Below are positions 17,461-26,443 of a stretch of DNA of 64,000 bases, in pieces (the stretch's first letter is position 1; every line of letters begins with the position of its first letter). The stretch is taken from NCBI GenBank assembly GCA_965237565.1, contig OZ250145.1, positions 496,001 to 560,000 on the forward strand. The letters are read 5' to 3'. The notes beneath the pieces were generated by a model. The model ran no database searches, was not told the origin of the DNA, and was given only the letters and a program-made list of their open reading frames with translations. This DNA is from JANQSP01 sp965237565. Its GTDB lineage: Bacteria; Bdellovibrionota; Bdellovibrionia; Bdellovibrionales; UBA1609. Made by a program: the position numbers and the translations under genes.

Positions 17461-18478
17461 ATGTCTTTTACAATTGAATCTGTTTCCTTGAAAGATTATA
17501 AATCTTTAAGAGCTTTGGTTTTAAAAGTTCCTTTGCTCAATCTTCCCTCCGATCCTTCTTTTTTAAAAAAAAAATTCAAATTAGCCAACAATCTTTTGCA
17601 AAACGATTGGCAAAGGAAAAAAGGCAATTTTTATTTGTACTCAAAGATTCAAAAAATCAAATCATTGGTAGTTCTCAAATTCTTTCCAAACTTGGCACCC
17701 GACAAATAGCTTCTTACGCTCTAAAAATTTTCAAAACTCAAGAAGATTCATTTTTACGATTGGTATTGGACAGGGATGGTCCTTCTGGCTTGGGAGGCTT
17801 GGTTTTGCATCCGTCTTATAGAGGGCATCAGGAAAAATTAGGCAAACAAATCAGTTTCATTCGGTTTTTGTTTATAGCAATGCAAGTTCGATCTTTTGAA
17901 CCTGAGTTGCAGGCAGAACTTGCTCCCTTTTTGGATCATCGTAAAAAGAACCCTTTTTTTGGATATTTTATTCAGCCACGGTTTTCCCTATCTTTAAAGG
18001 AAATTGATCATCTGACTCTGACAGATAAAAAAAGATTATTTAAATATTTTCCAAAAGGAGATATATCTTTTTCTTCTCTGCCCCTTGTTGTTCAAAAATC
18101 CCTAGGTAAAACTGGCAAATCTAGCCAACCGGCAGAACACCTTTTGAAGGCTCAAAACTTTCGCTTCACAGGTCTTGTAGATCCTTTCGATTGTGGTCCT
18201 TATATCCGAGCAAAGACAAAAAATATTCCTCTAATTCAAAAACAAGGAAAGTTTTTTTGAGTTACTGTAAGCAAGATGATAAAAATCGAAAATTACGTAA
18301 ATGGCTTTGGGGAAGCTTTAAAGGAGCTTGTTTCAGGGGAGGACTTGTAAAAGCCTATTTGAAACAAAACCAACTTTTTGTTTTAGAAAAGAATTTTTTG
18401 GATCTAGAAGAAAAAACTGCTATTTATGTTTCCCCTTTCGATTCTGATAAGGGGAAAGGAGTGAAGAGCAGAAGATAA
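17461..18478 (+). pseudogene. astA: Arginine N-succinyltransferase, broken by two frameshifts
   Basis: AstA transfers succinate to arginine, the first step of the ammonia-yielding AST route. Three frames carry consecutive parts of one protein: 17461-17620 (N-terminus), then QFLFVLKDSKNQIIG, VLDRDGPSGLGGLVLHP, RFLFIAM and FTGLVDPFDCGPYI to about 18255, then FKGACFRGGLVKAYL to the stop at 18478. Shifts fall at the A6 run 17617-17622 and the T7 run 18252-18258; one extra base at each restores a protein of about 340 residues, the normal length. Either the gene is decaying or both runs were miscalled. The stop lies inside a 40-bp tandem repeat. Confidence 0.82.
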
Positions 18479-18590
18479 GAGCTTGAGTAGCCAAAGCCGA
18501 ATAAACGAGAGAAGATAAGAGCTTGAGTAGCCAAAGCCGAATAAACGAGAGAAGATAAGAGCTTGAGTAGCCAAAGCCAAATAAACGAGC
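18471..18590. repeat. 40-bp tandem repeat, 3 copies, over the astA stop codon
   Basis: Units at 18471-18510, 18511-18550 and 18551-18590. The first two are identical; the third differs at two positions. Each unit contains AGAAGATAA, which in the first copy is the end of astA including its TAA stop. The array fills most of the gap between astA and astD. Confidence 0.95.
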
Positions 18591-18614
18591 AAGTAGAAAA
18601 ATAGGAGATTGAGT

Positions 18615-20129
18615 TTGCAGAAAAAAATAGAACCTCTTTTTAAGGGTCAAGGAAGTTATATCGACGGATCTTTTGTAAAAGCTTCAGATGATGAGAAGAT
18701 GTGTTCGATTCTGAGTCCAGCGGATTTAAAGGATACTGTATTTGAATATTTCATCGATCCCTCTCATGTGGATCTAGCTTGTGAATCTGCCTTTCGGGCC
18801 TTTGGAGCTTGGTCCTCTCTTCATCCAAAAAACCGAGAGAAGTATTTTTTAAAACTGGCCCAGATCTATCGTGAAAATGAAGAATCATTGGCCGTTTTGA
18901 TCTCTAGAGAAACAGGAAAACCACTTTGGGAAAGCCGTCTAGAAGTGAAATCTTTATCTCAAAAAATCCACATCACCCTTGATCATTCTTTACCCTTGGT
19001 GGAGACAAAAAAAATAGACTCCATGAAACCAAAAGTACAAACTTTTATTCGCTACAAACCAAGAGGTGTGTTCGTCGTGATTGGACCTTTTAATTTTCCT
19101 TTGCATTTGCCGAATGGTCATCTCATTTCTGCTTTGGCAAGCGGTAACACTGTAATTTTTAAACCTTCTGAGAAAACTCCAGCTAGTGGAGAGAAATTAG
19201 CAAAAATGTTTGATCTTGCTGGTTTCCCAAAAGGAGTGTTCAATTTGATTCAAGGAGGTTCTGAAGTTTCCAAAAGATTGATTCAACATAAAAAAGTTCG
19301 AGGAGTGTTATTCACCGGCTCCTATCGTGTAGGCCAAGAAATTAAAAAACAACTACTTGAACATCCTCAAAAAATTTTGGCTTTGGAAATGGGAGGGAAA
19401 AATTACACTGTTGTTTGGAGTATAAAAAATCTCACAAGAGCGATTCATGAAACCCTCAAAGGAGCTTATTTGACTGCTGGTCAACGTTGCTCGGCGACTG
19501 CCAATCTCATATTACATCCAAAAATTAAAGAGGAGTTTTTAAACCGTTTGATTTCTCTAACTCGAAGCCTAAAAATTGGACACTGGAGAGACAATTCTTT
19601 TATGGGACCATTGATTGATGAGAAAGCAGTGTCTCATTTTTTGAAAGCTAGCGAGGAAGCAGAAAAAACAGGAGCAAACTTACATTTGAAGGGAAAGTCT
19701 ATGCATTCTTTGGGAGGTCATTATGTCAGCCCTTCACTTGTGGAACCAAAAAATTATGATTCTTCTGCCAAGTACCAAAGTGAGGAGCTTTTTGCTCCTC
19801 ACTTGAATGTTTATACCACTGATCAGGAAGAAGAGGCTTTATATTGGATCAATGATTCTGGCTATGGGCTTTGTTTGTCCATTTTTTCAGAAGAAGAAAA
19901 GTTTGCGGAAAAAATTTTTCAAAATGCAAATGTGGGAGTATTTCATTGGAACTCTAGCAGTAATGGAGCAAGTTCTTTTTTGCCCTTTGGTGGTTTGGGA
20001 AAGTCTGGCAATGATCGTCCAGCAGGAATGTTTGCTATCTATTCTTGTACCACTCCAGTGGCGTGGATGAGGTCAAAAGAAGATGACAAAACTCCTTCTC
20101 TCAGTGAGAATTTTTTTCAGAAGGATTGA
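18615..20129 (+). CDS. astD: Succinylglutamate semialdehyde dehydrogenase
   Basis: An NAD-dependent aldehyde dehydrogenase, about 504 residues. FVVIGPFNFPLHLPNGHL is the signature of AstD, ALEMGGKN holds the general base Glu, and GQRCSATANLIL holds the catalytic Cys. AstD oxidises succinylglutamate semialdehyde to succinylglutamate in arginine breakdown. I chose TTG 18615 because AGGAG ends 7 nt before it; TTG 18609 is too close to that site. It follows astC-like and broken astA. astB and astE are not in the window. Confidence 0.9.
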   Translation: MQKKIEPLFKGQGSYIDGSFVKASDDEKMCSILSPADLKDTVFEYFIDPSHVDLACESAFRAFGAWSSLHPKNREKYFLKLAQIYRENEESLAVLISRETGKPLWESRLEVKSLSQKIHITLDHSLPLVETKKIDSMKPKVQTFIRYKPRGVFVVIGPFNFPLHLPNGHLISALASGNTVIFKPSEKTPASGEKLAKMFDLAGFPKGVFNLIQGGSEVSKRLIQHKKVRGVLFTGSYRVGQEIKKQLLEHPQKILALEMGGKNYTVVWSIKNLTRAIHETLKGAYLTAGQRCSATANLILHPKIKEEFLNRLISLTRSLKIGHWRDNSFMGPLIDEKAVSHFLKASEEAEKTGANLHLKGKSMHSLGGHYVSPSLVEPKNYDSSAKYQSEELFAPHLNVYTTDQEEEALYWINDSGYGLCLSIFSEEEKFAEKIFQNANVGVFHWNSSSNGASSFLPFGGLGKSGNDRPAGMFAIYSCTTPVAWMRSKEDDKTPSLSENFFQKD

Positions 20130-20134
20130 AAGTA

Positions 20135-21154
20135 ATGAAATTTCTTTTTTTCTACCCTATTTTCTTTAGTCTTTTAAGTGTTTCTACAAATCACACCTTT
20201 ATAGATGTTGTTTTTGCACAAGAAGATTCTGCTGAAGTGTTGATTCAAATTGAAAAAGGAATGTCTTTAGGTGAAGTGGCTCAAGATTTAAAAAAAAAAG
20301 GTTTGATAAAAAGTGTTCTCTATTTGAAGTTCTGGGCATGGTTAAAAAATCAAAGTCGAAGCATCAAATTTGGAGAATACCTTTTACGTCGAGGACATTC
20401 TGAAAGAGAGATACTGAACATTTTAGTCAGTGGAAAAACCAGATTATACAAAATTACCTTTCCAGAAGGAATGCACTTGTTTGAAATGGCTCAGCAACTA
20501 GAAAAAGATCATTTTTTACAGGCAAAAGATTTTATTCAATGGAGCCAAAACCCAGATTGGATTCAAAAACTTTTAGGAGAAAAACTTCCTTCCTTAGAGG
20601 GTTATCTTTTTCCGGATACATATCATCTTTCTCGTCCTATTTTGGCTCAAACAGTGATCGAAAAAATGGTGAAAAATTTTTTAAAAGTGTATTCTCAAAT
20701 AGAACGACAACAACAAAATTCAAACCATTTTCTCACTCGCCAAGAGATTATTATTTTGGCTTCCATTGTGGAAAAAGAAACTGGAATAAAAGAAGAAAGA
20801 GATCTTATCTCTTCTGTTTTTCACAATCGATTAAGAAAAAAAATGAGATTAGAAAGTGATCCCACCATTTTGTATGGCATGATGAAAAAACAAGGGATTT
20901 TCTCTTTGCCAAAAAATATCAGAAGAAAAGATATTTTAGAAAAAACAGACTACAACACTTATCGCCTAAAACGTTTCCCAGCTGGCCCCATTGGCAATCC
21001 AGGAAAAGCTGCCCTGCTGGCTGTGTTTCAAGCTAAAAAATCCCCTTATCTTTTTTTTGTTAGCCGAGGAGACGGCTCCCATGTGTTCTCGGAAACTTTT
21101 TCAGAGCACAAAAAAGCTGTGGACAAATTTCAAAGAAAAATCAAAAGGAAATGA
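20135..21154 (+). CDS. mltG: Endolytic murein transglycosylase MltG
   Basis: YceG-like membrane-anchored lytic transglycosylase, 339 residues, which cuts nascent glycan strands and sets their length. An N-terminal membrane or signal segment is followed by a LysM-like region (IEKGMSLGEVAQDLKKKG), LPSLEGYLFPDTYHL, ILASIVEKETG with the catalytic Glu, and TYRLKRFPAGPIGNPG. All are family hallmarks. ATG 20135 lies 9 nt after AAGGA, just after the astD stop. Location after the AST genes is probably incidental. Confidence 0.93.
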   Translation: MKFLFFYPIFFSLLSVSTNHTFIDVVFAQEDSAEVLIQIEKGMSLGEVAQDLKKKGLIKSVLYLKFWAWLKNQSRSIKFGEYLLRRGHSEREILNILVSGKTRLYKITFPEGMHLFEMAQQLEKDHFLQAKDFIQWSQNPDWIQKLLGEKLPSLEGYLFPDTYHLSRPILAQTVIEKMVKNFLKVYSQIERQQQNSNHFLTRQEIIILASIVEKETGIKEERDLISSVFHNRLRKKMRLESDPTILYGMMKKQGIFSLPKNIRRKDILEKTDYNTYRLKRFPAGPIGNPGKAALLAVFQAKKSPYLFFVSRGDGSHVFSETFSEHKKAVDKFQRKIKRK

Positions 21155-21229
21155 AAAGAGGTTGAAGGCGAGCAAAGAAAGCTTGGAAGCGAATAAACGA
21201 ATGAGCGAATAAATGAACAAGTGTTTATT

Positions 21230-21250
21230 ACGAATGATTTTTTTATTCGT
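21230..21250. terminator. Possible bidirectional hairpin between convergent mltG and tadG
   Basis: ACGAAT and ATTCGT pair across a 9-base, T-rich loop and are followed by TTTT on the plus strand. The site overlaps the last codon and stop of the minus-strand gene. The stem is only 6 bp, so termination is plausible but weak. Between 21155 and 21220 are short echoes GCGAATAAACGAATG and GCGAATAAATGAAC. Confidence 0.4.
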
Positions 21251-23282
21251 TTTCTAAGATGGACCAATCTGGCATCTCGTTAATCAAAGAACTTCCACCT
21301 GCTGAGGATAATTGCTGCAAAAATAAATGAGAAACCAGTTTTACAGAATAACCGTTTCGTCCTCCGTAAACGCAACCAAGAGGAACTTTCCCTCTTTCCC
21401 CCGCAGAGGAACTCATGTCTTCTCTATCCCACTTATAGCATCTTCCAAAATCTGTATTGCGGACTATAGAGTAGTCATTATAAGCATTGTATTTGCGCTT
21501 GGGAGGGTTCCAACCGCTCATCAATTGTTGGAGTTCCTTGACATAGTAAAAAGGTCTTTGCAGACGAACGGGTGAAACAGAAGCAAAGGGACCTGAAAAC
21601 TCTGCCCACACTCCGGTATCTTTGACCTGTCCTCTAATGGCTTGCCCATAGTTTTGGGGAATGGAAAATCCCAGATCCGCCCTTATAAATGTTGCTGTTT
21701 CTCCCAATATGTTTTTGATTCTTGGAAAATATGTGGACATATAAGAAGGGGAAATTGTGAAGTAGGTAATGTCGAAAATATCCGGAGTTACCGCAGCTAC
21801 TTCCCATTTTCTGGCAACAATATTGGTATTTCCATCTTCTCCCTTTGCTAAAGGATCAGGATCATTTGGATGGACGATGTAATTTTTAATATTCTTTAAA
21901 TTTTTGTCTGCTTTCTTTAGATATTCATTCCAGTAGTATTGTACGGCGCTGGATCGCAGACCCAATTGGTCTCCGGGATAACGAGAATAATTGGGAGCCC
22001 AGGTGCTGTCATATTCCAAAAGGCTTATCTCCCCCCCAAGCTGATCTCTTTGCCTAGGGAGCAAAGGGTCTGCATCATTGGAAGGTCCAATTCTTCCTCC
22101 AAATGGTTTGGCAAAGGCAGTTGCTTTTAATTTTAAATCCTTGCTAAAAGGCAAGAAGATTTGATTTTTATAAGATAGTTCAGCCTTCACAGCAAAGAAG
22201 ACAACGAAGCTATCTATTTTTTTTAAGCCTGCTGACATATTGCAATTGTCTGGATTGGAACAAAGAGAATTGGAAGTATCAAAATACGTTACTGTTTCAA
22301 GTAAAGAAGGAGTGATGCCAGAGACACTGGATGGTGGTTGATGAATGTAATCAACACTTTTTTCGCAACCTCCACCTACACCTGCTTTAAAGTGAGAATA
22401 AAGAGGAATGGTATAAAAAGCTTGATCCGCAAGCCATTTTTCTGGAGCTTGTCCGTCCATAGAACTAAAATCTTCGTAACTGGATTCAGGATCGGAAAAA
22501 GAGGTTTTGTTGACATAACTCAGGTTTTTTTGAAAAGTTTTTTTTGCACCAATTGAAATGGCTTGATTGTCTAAATCTTTCCCTTGGGCAAAGTGTTGAG
22601 CCAATTTGTAAATCATGTATTTTCTGGCACTTTGATCTTTGCGGAAATTGAGGAAAGACCAAAAACCCATTAGCCAAGAGTTGTAGCCGTATATTTTACA
22701 TTTCCCCGTCAATGTTTCATTTGCCACTCGAGTTGTGTCGACAATGCTATTGAGAACGGCAGAAAGCCCTCCCAAAGAACCACCCAAGGAGGGGATTATT
22801 AAGGCTGGGATGTTGGTGCTCATTTTAACGCATAAGTTGTCACTCCTGGATTGAAAAGACGCATCTGCTGAGTAAAATTTACCCCACTTATCATGGGCTA
22901 AACACGTGAAAAACACTCCCGGGCTGTTGTTTTCAAAACTCCTTGGGAACAAGATCCGATCCAGAGGTACGGGTCTGGCTGAGGGAACTCCTGTAAAATT
23001 GCCGATACCTGACATGGAACCCAAGACCCGATAGCGCCAAACCATTAATTTCCAAGATTGCCGGATTTGGTAGTTGATGTGGGCAATAGCGTTAAGCGTC
23101 TCGGCTTGTTTCATTGCTCCGTAATAGGCAGCCAAATCTACAGAATTTTGCAAATTAATCTTATCATGCACAACTAAGGCCACATTCAAGGACATAGCAA
23201 AGAAGACGAATAGAACTTGAAAAATTAAGGCCAAAAAAATGGAAAGTTGTCCTCTACAAGCCTTTCTTTTTGTTTTTTTCAT
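21243..23282 (-). CDS. TadG-like exported/pilus-associated protein
   Basis: A 679-residue protein starting with a prepilin-like segment: basic residues, then GQLSIFLALIFQVLFVFFAM and an alignment helix (NLQNSVDLAAYYGAMKQAE). This N-terminus is typical of TadG/TadE-family Flp pilus proteins, which are anchored in the inner membrane. The large periplasmic part (about 60-679) is Cys-poor with many Tyr, Asn and Asp; I see no known domain such as a vWA MIDAS. It is a lone gene, about 17 kb from the tad block at the window start. Divergent from oppB-like. Confidence 0.72.
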   Translation of the reverse strand: MKKTKRKACRGQLSIFLALIFQVLFVFFAMSLNVALVVHDKINLQNSVDLAAYYGAMKQAETLNAIAHINYQIRQSWKLMVWRYRVLGSMSGIGNFTGVPSARPVPLDRILFPRSFENNSPGVFFTCLAHDKWGKFYSADASFQSRSDNLCVKMSTNIPALIIPSLGGSLGGLSAVLNSIVDTTRVANETLTGKCKIYGYNSWLMGFWSFLNFRKDQSARKYMIYKLAQHFAQGKDLDNQAISIGAKKTFQKNLSYVNKTSFSDPESSYEDFSSMDGQAPEKWLADQAFYTIPLYSHFKAGVGGGCEKSVDYIHQPPSSVSGITPSLLETVTYFDTSNSLCSNPDNCNMSAGLKKIDSFVVFFAVKAELSYKNQIFLPFSKDLKLKATAFAKPFGGRIGPSNDADPLLPRQRDQLGGEISLLEYDSTWAPNYSRYPGDQLGLRSSAVQYYWNEYLKKADKNLKNIKNYIVHPNDPDPLAKGEDGNTNIVARKWEVAAVTPDIFDITYFTISPSYMSTYFPRIKNILGETATFIRADLGFSIPQNYGQAIRGQVKDTGVWAEFSGPFASVSPVRLQRPFYYVKELQQLMSGWNPPKRKYNAYNDYSIVRNTDFGRCYKWDREDMSSSAGERGKVPLGCVYGGRNGYSVKLVSHLFLQQLSSAGGSSLINEMPDWSILENE

Positions 23283-23359
23283 ACTTCTATGATTGTAGAA
23301 TAAAACTCAGGATTTTAAATATTTTTTATTTCAGATAGCTTACGCTTCGGGTCTTATAT

Positions 23360-24280
23360 ATGTATTTGATTATTTTTCGTCGGCTTTTTTTCACGACTTT
23401 GATCCTTTTTCTTGCTGGTTCATTGAGTTTTTTTTTGATTCATTTGGTGCCCGGAGATCCCGTAGATCTTATTTTGGGAGAACACGCAAACCAAATGGAT
23501 CGCTTAAAACTAAGAGAAAGTTTGGGTCTCAATCAAAGCCTTTGGTCTCAATATTTGTCCTTCATTCAGAATGTACTAAAAGGAGACTTGGGTGTTTCCA
23601 TTCACTCCCAAGAACCCGTCTCGAAGGAGCTGATACAAGCCTTTCCTGCCAGCTTCTATTTGGCCTTCTTTTCACTGCTGTTAGCCGCTTTATGGGGAAT
23701 TTCCGCCGGTGTAATTTCTGTCCTAAAAAGAGGTTTGGTCGATACGAGTTTGTCTTTTTTTTCCTTACTAGCTATGTCCATCCCAGCCTTCTGTCTAGCC
23801 CCAGTGTTAATCTGGTTATTTTCTATCAAGTTGTCTTGGCTTCCTGTCAGTGAGATGGGCATGGGGATTGAATATTTTATTTTGCCATCTCTCAGCTTAG
23901 CTCTGCCCTTAGGAGCTATTTTGTTGAAGATGACGAGGGCAGCTTTGTTGGAAGTGATGGGACAAGATTACATTCGAACCGCAAAGGCCAAGGGGCTTTC
24001 CAGAACAGACCTCTATTTTAAGCATGCCTTAGCAAACGCTTTCATTCCCATTATCACTATTTTGGGTTTGCAAATGGGAGCTTTGTTAACGGGAACCGTG
24101 ATCATAGAAAGCATTTTTGATTGGCCGGGCATAGGACTGCTTTTGTTAGATTCTATTCAAAGAAGAGATTATCCGGTGGTGCAAGCTTGTGTTTTATTCA
24201 TTGCGGTTATTTACGTATTGGTGAATTTGTTTGTGGATTTGATTTATATTTGGGCCAACCCTCGGATGAAGTCATTGTGA
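23360..24280 (+). CDS. Oligopeptide/dipeptide ABC transporter permease (OppB/DppB type)
   Basis: A 306-residue inner-membrane permease with about six membrane segments. The start GSLSFFLIHLVPGDPVDLILG and the EAA-loop region DYIRTAKAKGLSRTDLYFKHALANAF are diagnostic of the OppB/DppB family. It overlaps the OppC-type gene by 4 bp (GTGA). No substrate-binding protein or ATPase gene is next to it. The following nagZ gene suggests import of muropeptides, but that is inference. Confidence 0.9.
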   Translation: MYLIIFRRLFFTTLILFLAGSLSFFLIHLVPGDPVDLILGEHANQMDRLKLRESLGLNQSLWSQYLSFIQNVLKGDLGVSIHSQEPVSKELIQAFPASFYLAFFSLLLAALWGISAGVISVLKRGLVDTSLSFFSLLAMSIPAFCLAPVLIWLFSIKLSWLPVSEMGMGIEYFILPSLSLALPLGAILLKMTRAALLEVMGQDYIRTAKAKGLSRTDLYFKHALANAFIPIITILGLQMGALLTGTVIIESIFDWPGIGLLLLDSIQRRDYPVVQACVLFIAVIYVLVNLFVDLIYIWANPRMKSL

Positions 24281-25110
24281 AAAATATACGCAAAGAATTT
24301 TTTACTAGGAAAATGTGCTTTGGGCTTTCCCTTTTGGCTGTGATTTTGTTTTTCGCTCTGCTGGCTCCCTTTTTGTACTCTCACCAAGTGTTGGAAATGG
24401 AGTTGTCTCGTTCTTTGGAGGGACCCAGCTTGCACCATTTTTTTGGTTTGGATGAGAATGGATCGGATCTTTTTTCTCAGGTACTTTACGGATCCAGAAC
24501 CTCTTTGTGGGTGGCTATTGTGGTGGTGGGTGTAAGCTTACTCATTGGTCTTTTCATTGGTTCCTTGTCTGCTTGGCTTCCTTCAATAGTGGATCAAATT
24601 TTAATGAGGCTAGTGGATGCCATCTCAGCTTTCCCTAGGTTTTTATTGGCTCTGGCTCTTCTAGCTGTTATGGGAGCCAACCTTCATAATTTAATTTTAG
24701 CTTTGTGCCTTTCTGGCTGGACAAGTTTTGCCAGATTGGTAAGGGCTGAAATTTTGCATTTAAAAAAGAAAGAATATGTTTTGGCAGGAATTTCTTATGG
24801 TGCGAGTGGACCCCGTCTTCTTCTTCATCATATTTGGCCAAATCTTCTTGGCATTTTGCTTGTGCAGATTGTTTTTTCATTGATCGCAGTAGTGATTGCT
24901 GAAGCGGGATTAAGTTTTTTGGGTTTAGGGGTACCGGCTGAGGTACCCAGTTGGGGTCGTCTTCTCAGTTCTGGAAGACAAGTCATCGCAGAGGCCCCTC
25001 ACCTGATTTTCTTTCCAGCTTTGGCTCTTTTCACTCTTGTTTTGGGTTTTCAATTGTTTGGAGAAGCTCTGAGTGAATTTTTCAATCCACAAAGAAGAAG
25101 GCTCTCATAA
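24277..25110 (+). CDS. Oligopeptide/dipeptide ABC transporter permease (OppC/DppC type)
   Basis: A 277-residue permease with six membrane segments, partner of the preceding OppB-type protein. HHFFGLDENGSDLFSQVLYG, an EAA-like loop (YGASGPRLLLHHIWPNLLG) and AGLSFLGLGVPAEVPSWGRLL are the OppC/DppC signature. The longer open frame upstream overlaps oppB; GTG 24277 is the natural start because it overlaps the oppB-like stop. Only three bases separate it from nagZ. Confidence 0.9.
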   Translation: MKNIRKEFFTRKMCFGLSLLAVILFFALLAPFLYSHQVLEMELSRSLEGPSLHHFFGLDENGSDLFSQVLYGSRTSLWVAIVVVGVSLLIGLFIGSLSAWLPSIVDQILMRLVDAISAFPRFLLALALLAVMGANLHNLILALCLSGWTSFARLVRAEILHLKKKEYVLAGISYGASGPRLLLHHIWPNLLGILLVQIVFSLIAVVIAEAGLSFLGLGVPAEVPSWGRLLSSGRQVIAEAPHLIFFPALALFTLVLGFQLFGEALSEFFNPQRRRLS

Positions 25111-25113
25111 ATA

Positions 25114-26223
25114 ATGAAAAATTTTCATACAAAAATGGGAGCTTTCATTTGGTCAGGCATTGAAGGCCACACACTCACAAAAGAGGAAATTCAATGGATT
25201 GAACAAGAAGAAATTTCCGTTCTTATCTTATTTAAAAGAAATATTCATTCTCTTTCTCAGCTTTATGAACTCTGTCAGCGAATTAAAAGCTTCAAACATT
25301 CTCCCTTGATTGCCATAGATAGGGAGGGGGGGCCGGTGGATCGTTTAAAACATTTGCCTGACATTCTTCCATGGTCAGCCCCTCAGGACTTGGTTCGAGT
25401 TAGTTCTCTAAAAGAGATCGAAAAAACGAGTTTTTATATGGGAAGAGAATTAAAGGCTTTGGGGATTGCTATCAATCTTGCCCCTTGCTTGGAGATAGCA
25501 AGTGTGGCAAATGTTCTTTTTCAATCTCGTTTGCTTGGTTCATCCCCTGAGCAGGTGAGTCAAAATGCTATCGCATTTATTAAGGGGCTAAGAAGAGCAG
25601 GCTTAGCGAGTGTGGGAAAACATTTCCCCGGTCACGGAGGAGTAAAAGAGGATTCTCATAAAGAGCTACCAGTGGATCAGCGAAGCTTAAGCGAACTAGA
25701 AAAACAAGATCTACTGATTTTTCAAAAAACTTTTTCCATCCCTTTAGATATTTTGATGAGTGCTCATGTTCTTTATCCTCTTTTGGATCCCATCTATCCG
25801 GCAACGTTATCTCCTTTTATTTTAAAAAATCTTCTGAGAAAAAAAATGAGTTTTCAAAACCTAGTCATTTCAGATGACTTGGACATGAAGGCTTTGTCTT
25901 CTTTTTTTCCTTTGAGAAAAGTTGTCATTCAAACGTTCCTTGCGGGAGTGGATTGTATTTTGAAATGCCAAGCTTCTGATGAAAGGTTTGAAATGGGGGA
26001 TTGGATCCGAAAAGCTTTGGCTGAAAAAATACTTTGTGAAAAAGAATTTCATTCGAAATTACAAAAAGGTCAGCACTTTAAAAATAGATTTTCTAGAGTC
26101 AAGCCATTTTCTTTTCAAAAGCTTCAGCAAATCCTTCAGGACTCAGAGGCTATTTCTTGGTCTGAAGAGCTAGGAGAGAGACTCAAAACTGAAAAAAAAT
26201 CTTGTTCTCTAAGAGATTCTTGA
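25114..26223 (+). CDS. nagZ: Beta-N-acetylhexosaminidase NagZ (GH3)
   Basis: A 369-residue family 3 glycoside hydrolase that removes GlcNAc from muropeptides in the cytoplasm. The motif KHFPGHGGVKEDSHKELP supplies the mobile Asp-His pair and VISDDLDMKAL the Asp nucleophile. No signal peptide, as for cytoplasmic NagZ. In line with the two Opp-type permeases just upstream and the AmgK/MurU pair elsewhere, it fits import and recycling of cell-wall fragments. The C-terminus (after about residue 300) is diverged. Confidence 0.92.
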   Translation: MKNFHTKMGAFIWSGIEGHTLTKEEIQWIEQEEISVLILFKRNIHSLSQLYELCQRIKSFKHSPLIAIDREGGPVDRLKHLPDILPWSAPQDLVRVSSLKEIEKTSFYMGRELKALGIAINLAPCLEIASVANVLFQSRLLGSSPEQVSQNAIAFIKGLRRAGLASVGKHFPGHGGVKEDSHKELPVDQRSLSELEKQDLLIFQKTFSIPLDILMSAHVLYPLLDPIYPATLSPFILKNLLRKKMSFQNLVISDDLDMKALSSFFPLRKVVIQTFLAGVDCILKCQASDERFEMGDWIRKALAEKILCEKEFHSKLQKGQHFKNRFSRVKPFSFQKLQQILQDSEAISWSEELGERLKTEKKSCSLRDS

Positions 26224-26443
26224 TGGAACAAGAAAATACAGTTCTTTTAGACAAATCCAAGACGTATTTTAAAAGAATATCTGGATCAGTTTTGTGAATA
26301 GCTTTCCTTGACTTTCATTTTACAGCTTGATTGCACACACTTTCAATTGTTTGCATAGAGCAATGAATCGCTCATGTGAAAAACTTACAATCTAGACAAA
26401 GTTTCTACCAATTTTCTAAGGTTTCGTGTATAGGAACTGCACT

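Noticed and set aside
18404..18650. Minus-strand frames over the 40-bp array
   Set aside because: They only translate the repeat (LFGFGYSSSYLL) and cross the astA and astD reading frames.
24121..24276. Longer N-terminus for the OppC-type permease
   Set aside because: This part overlaps the OppB-type gene for more than 150 bp and has no family resemblance; GTG 24277 overlaps the stop as usual for coupled genes.
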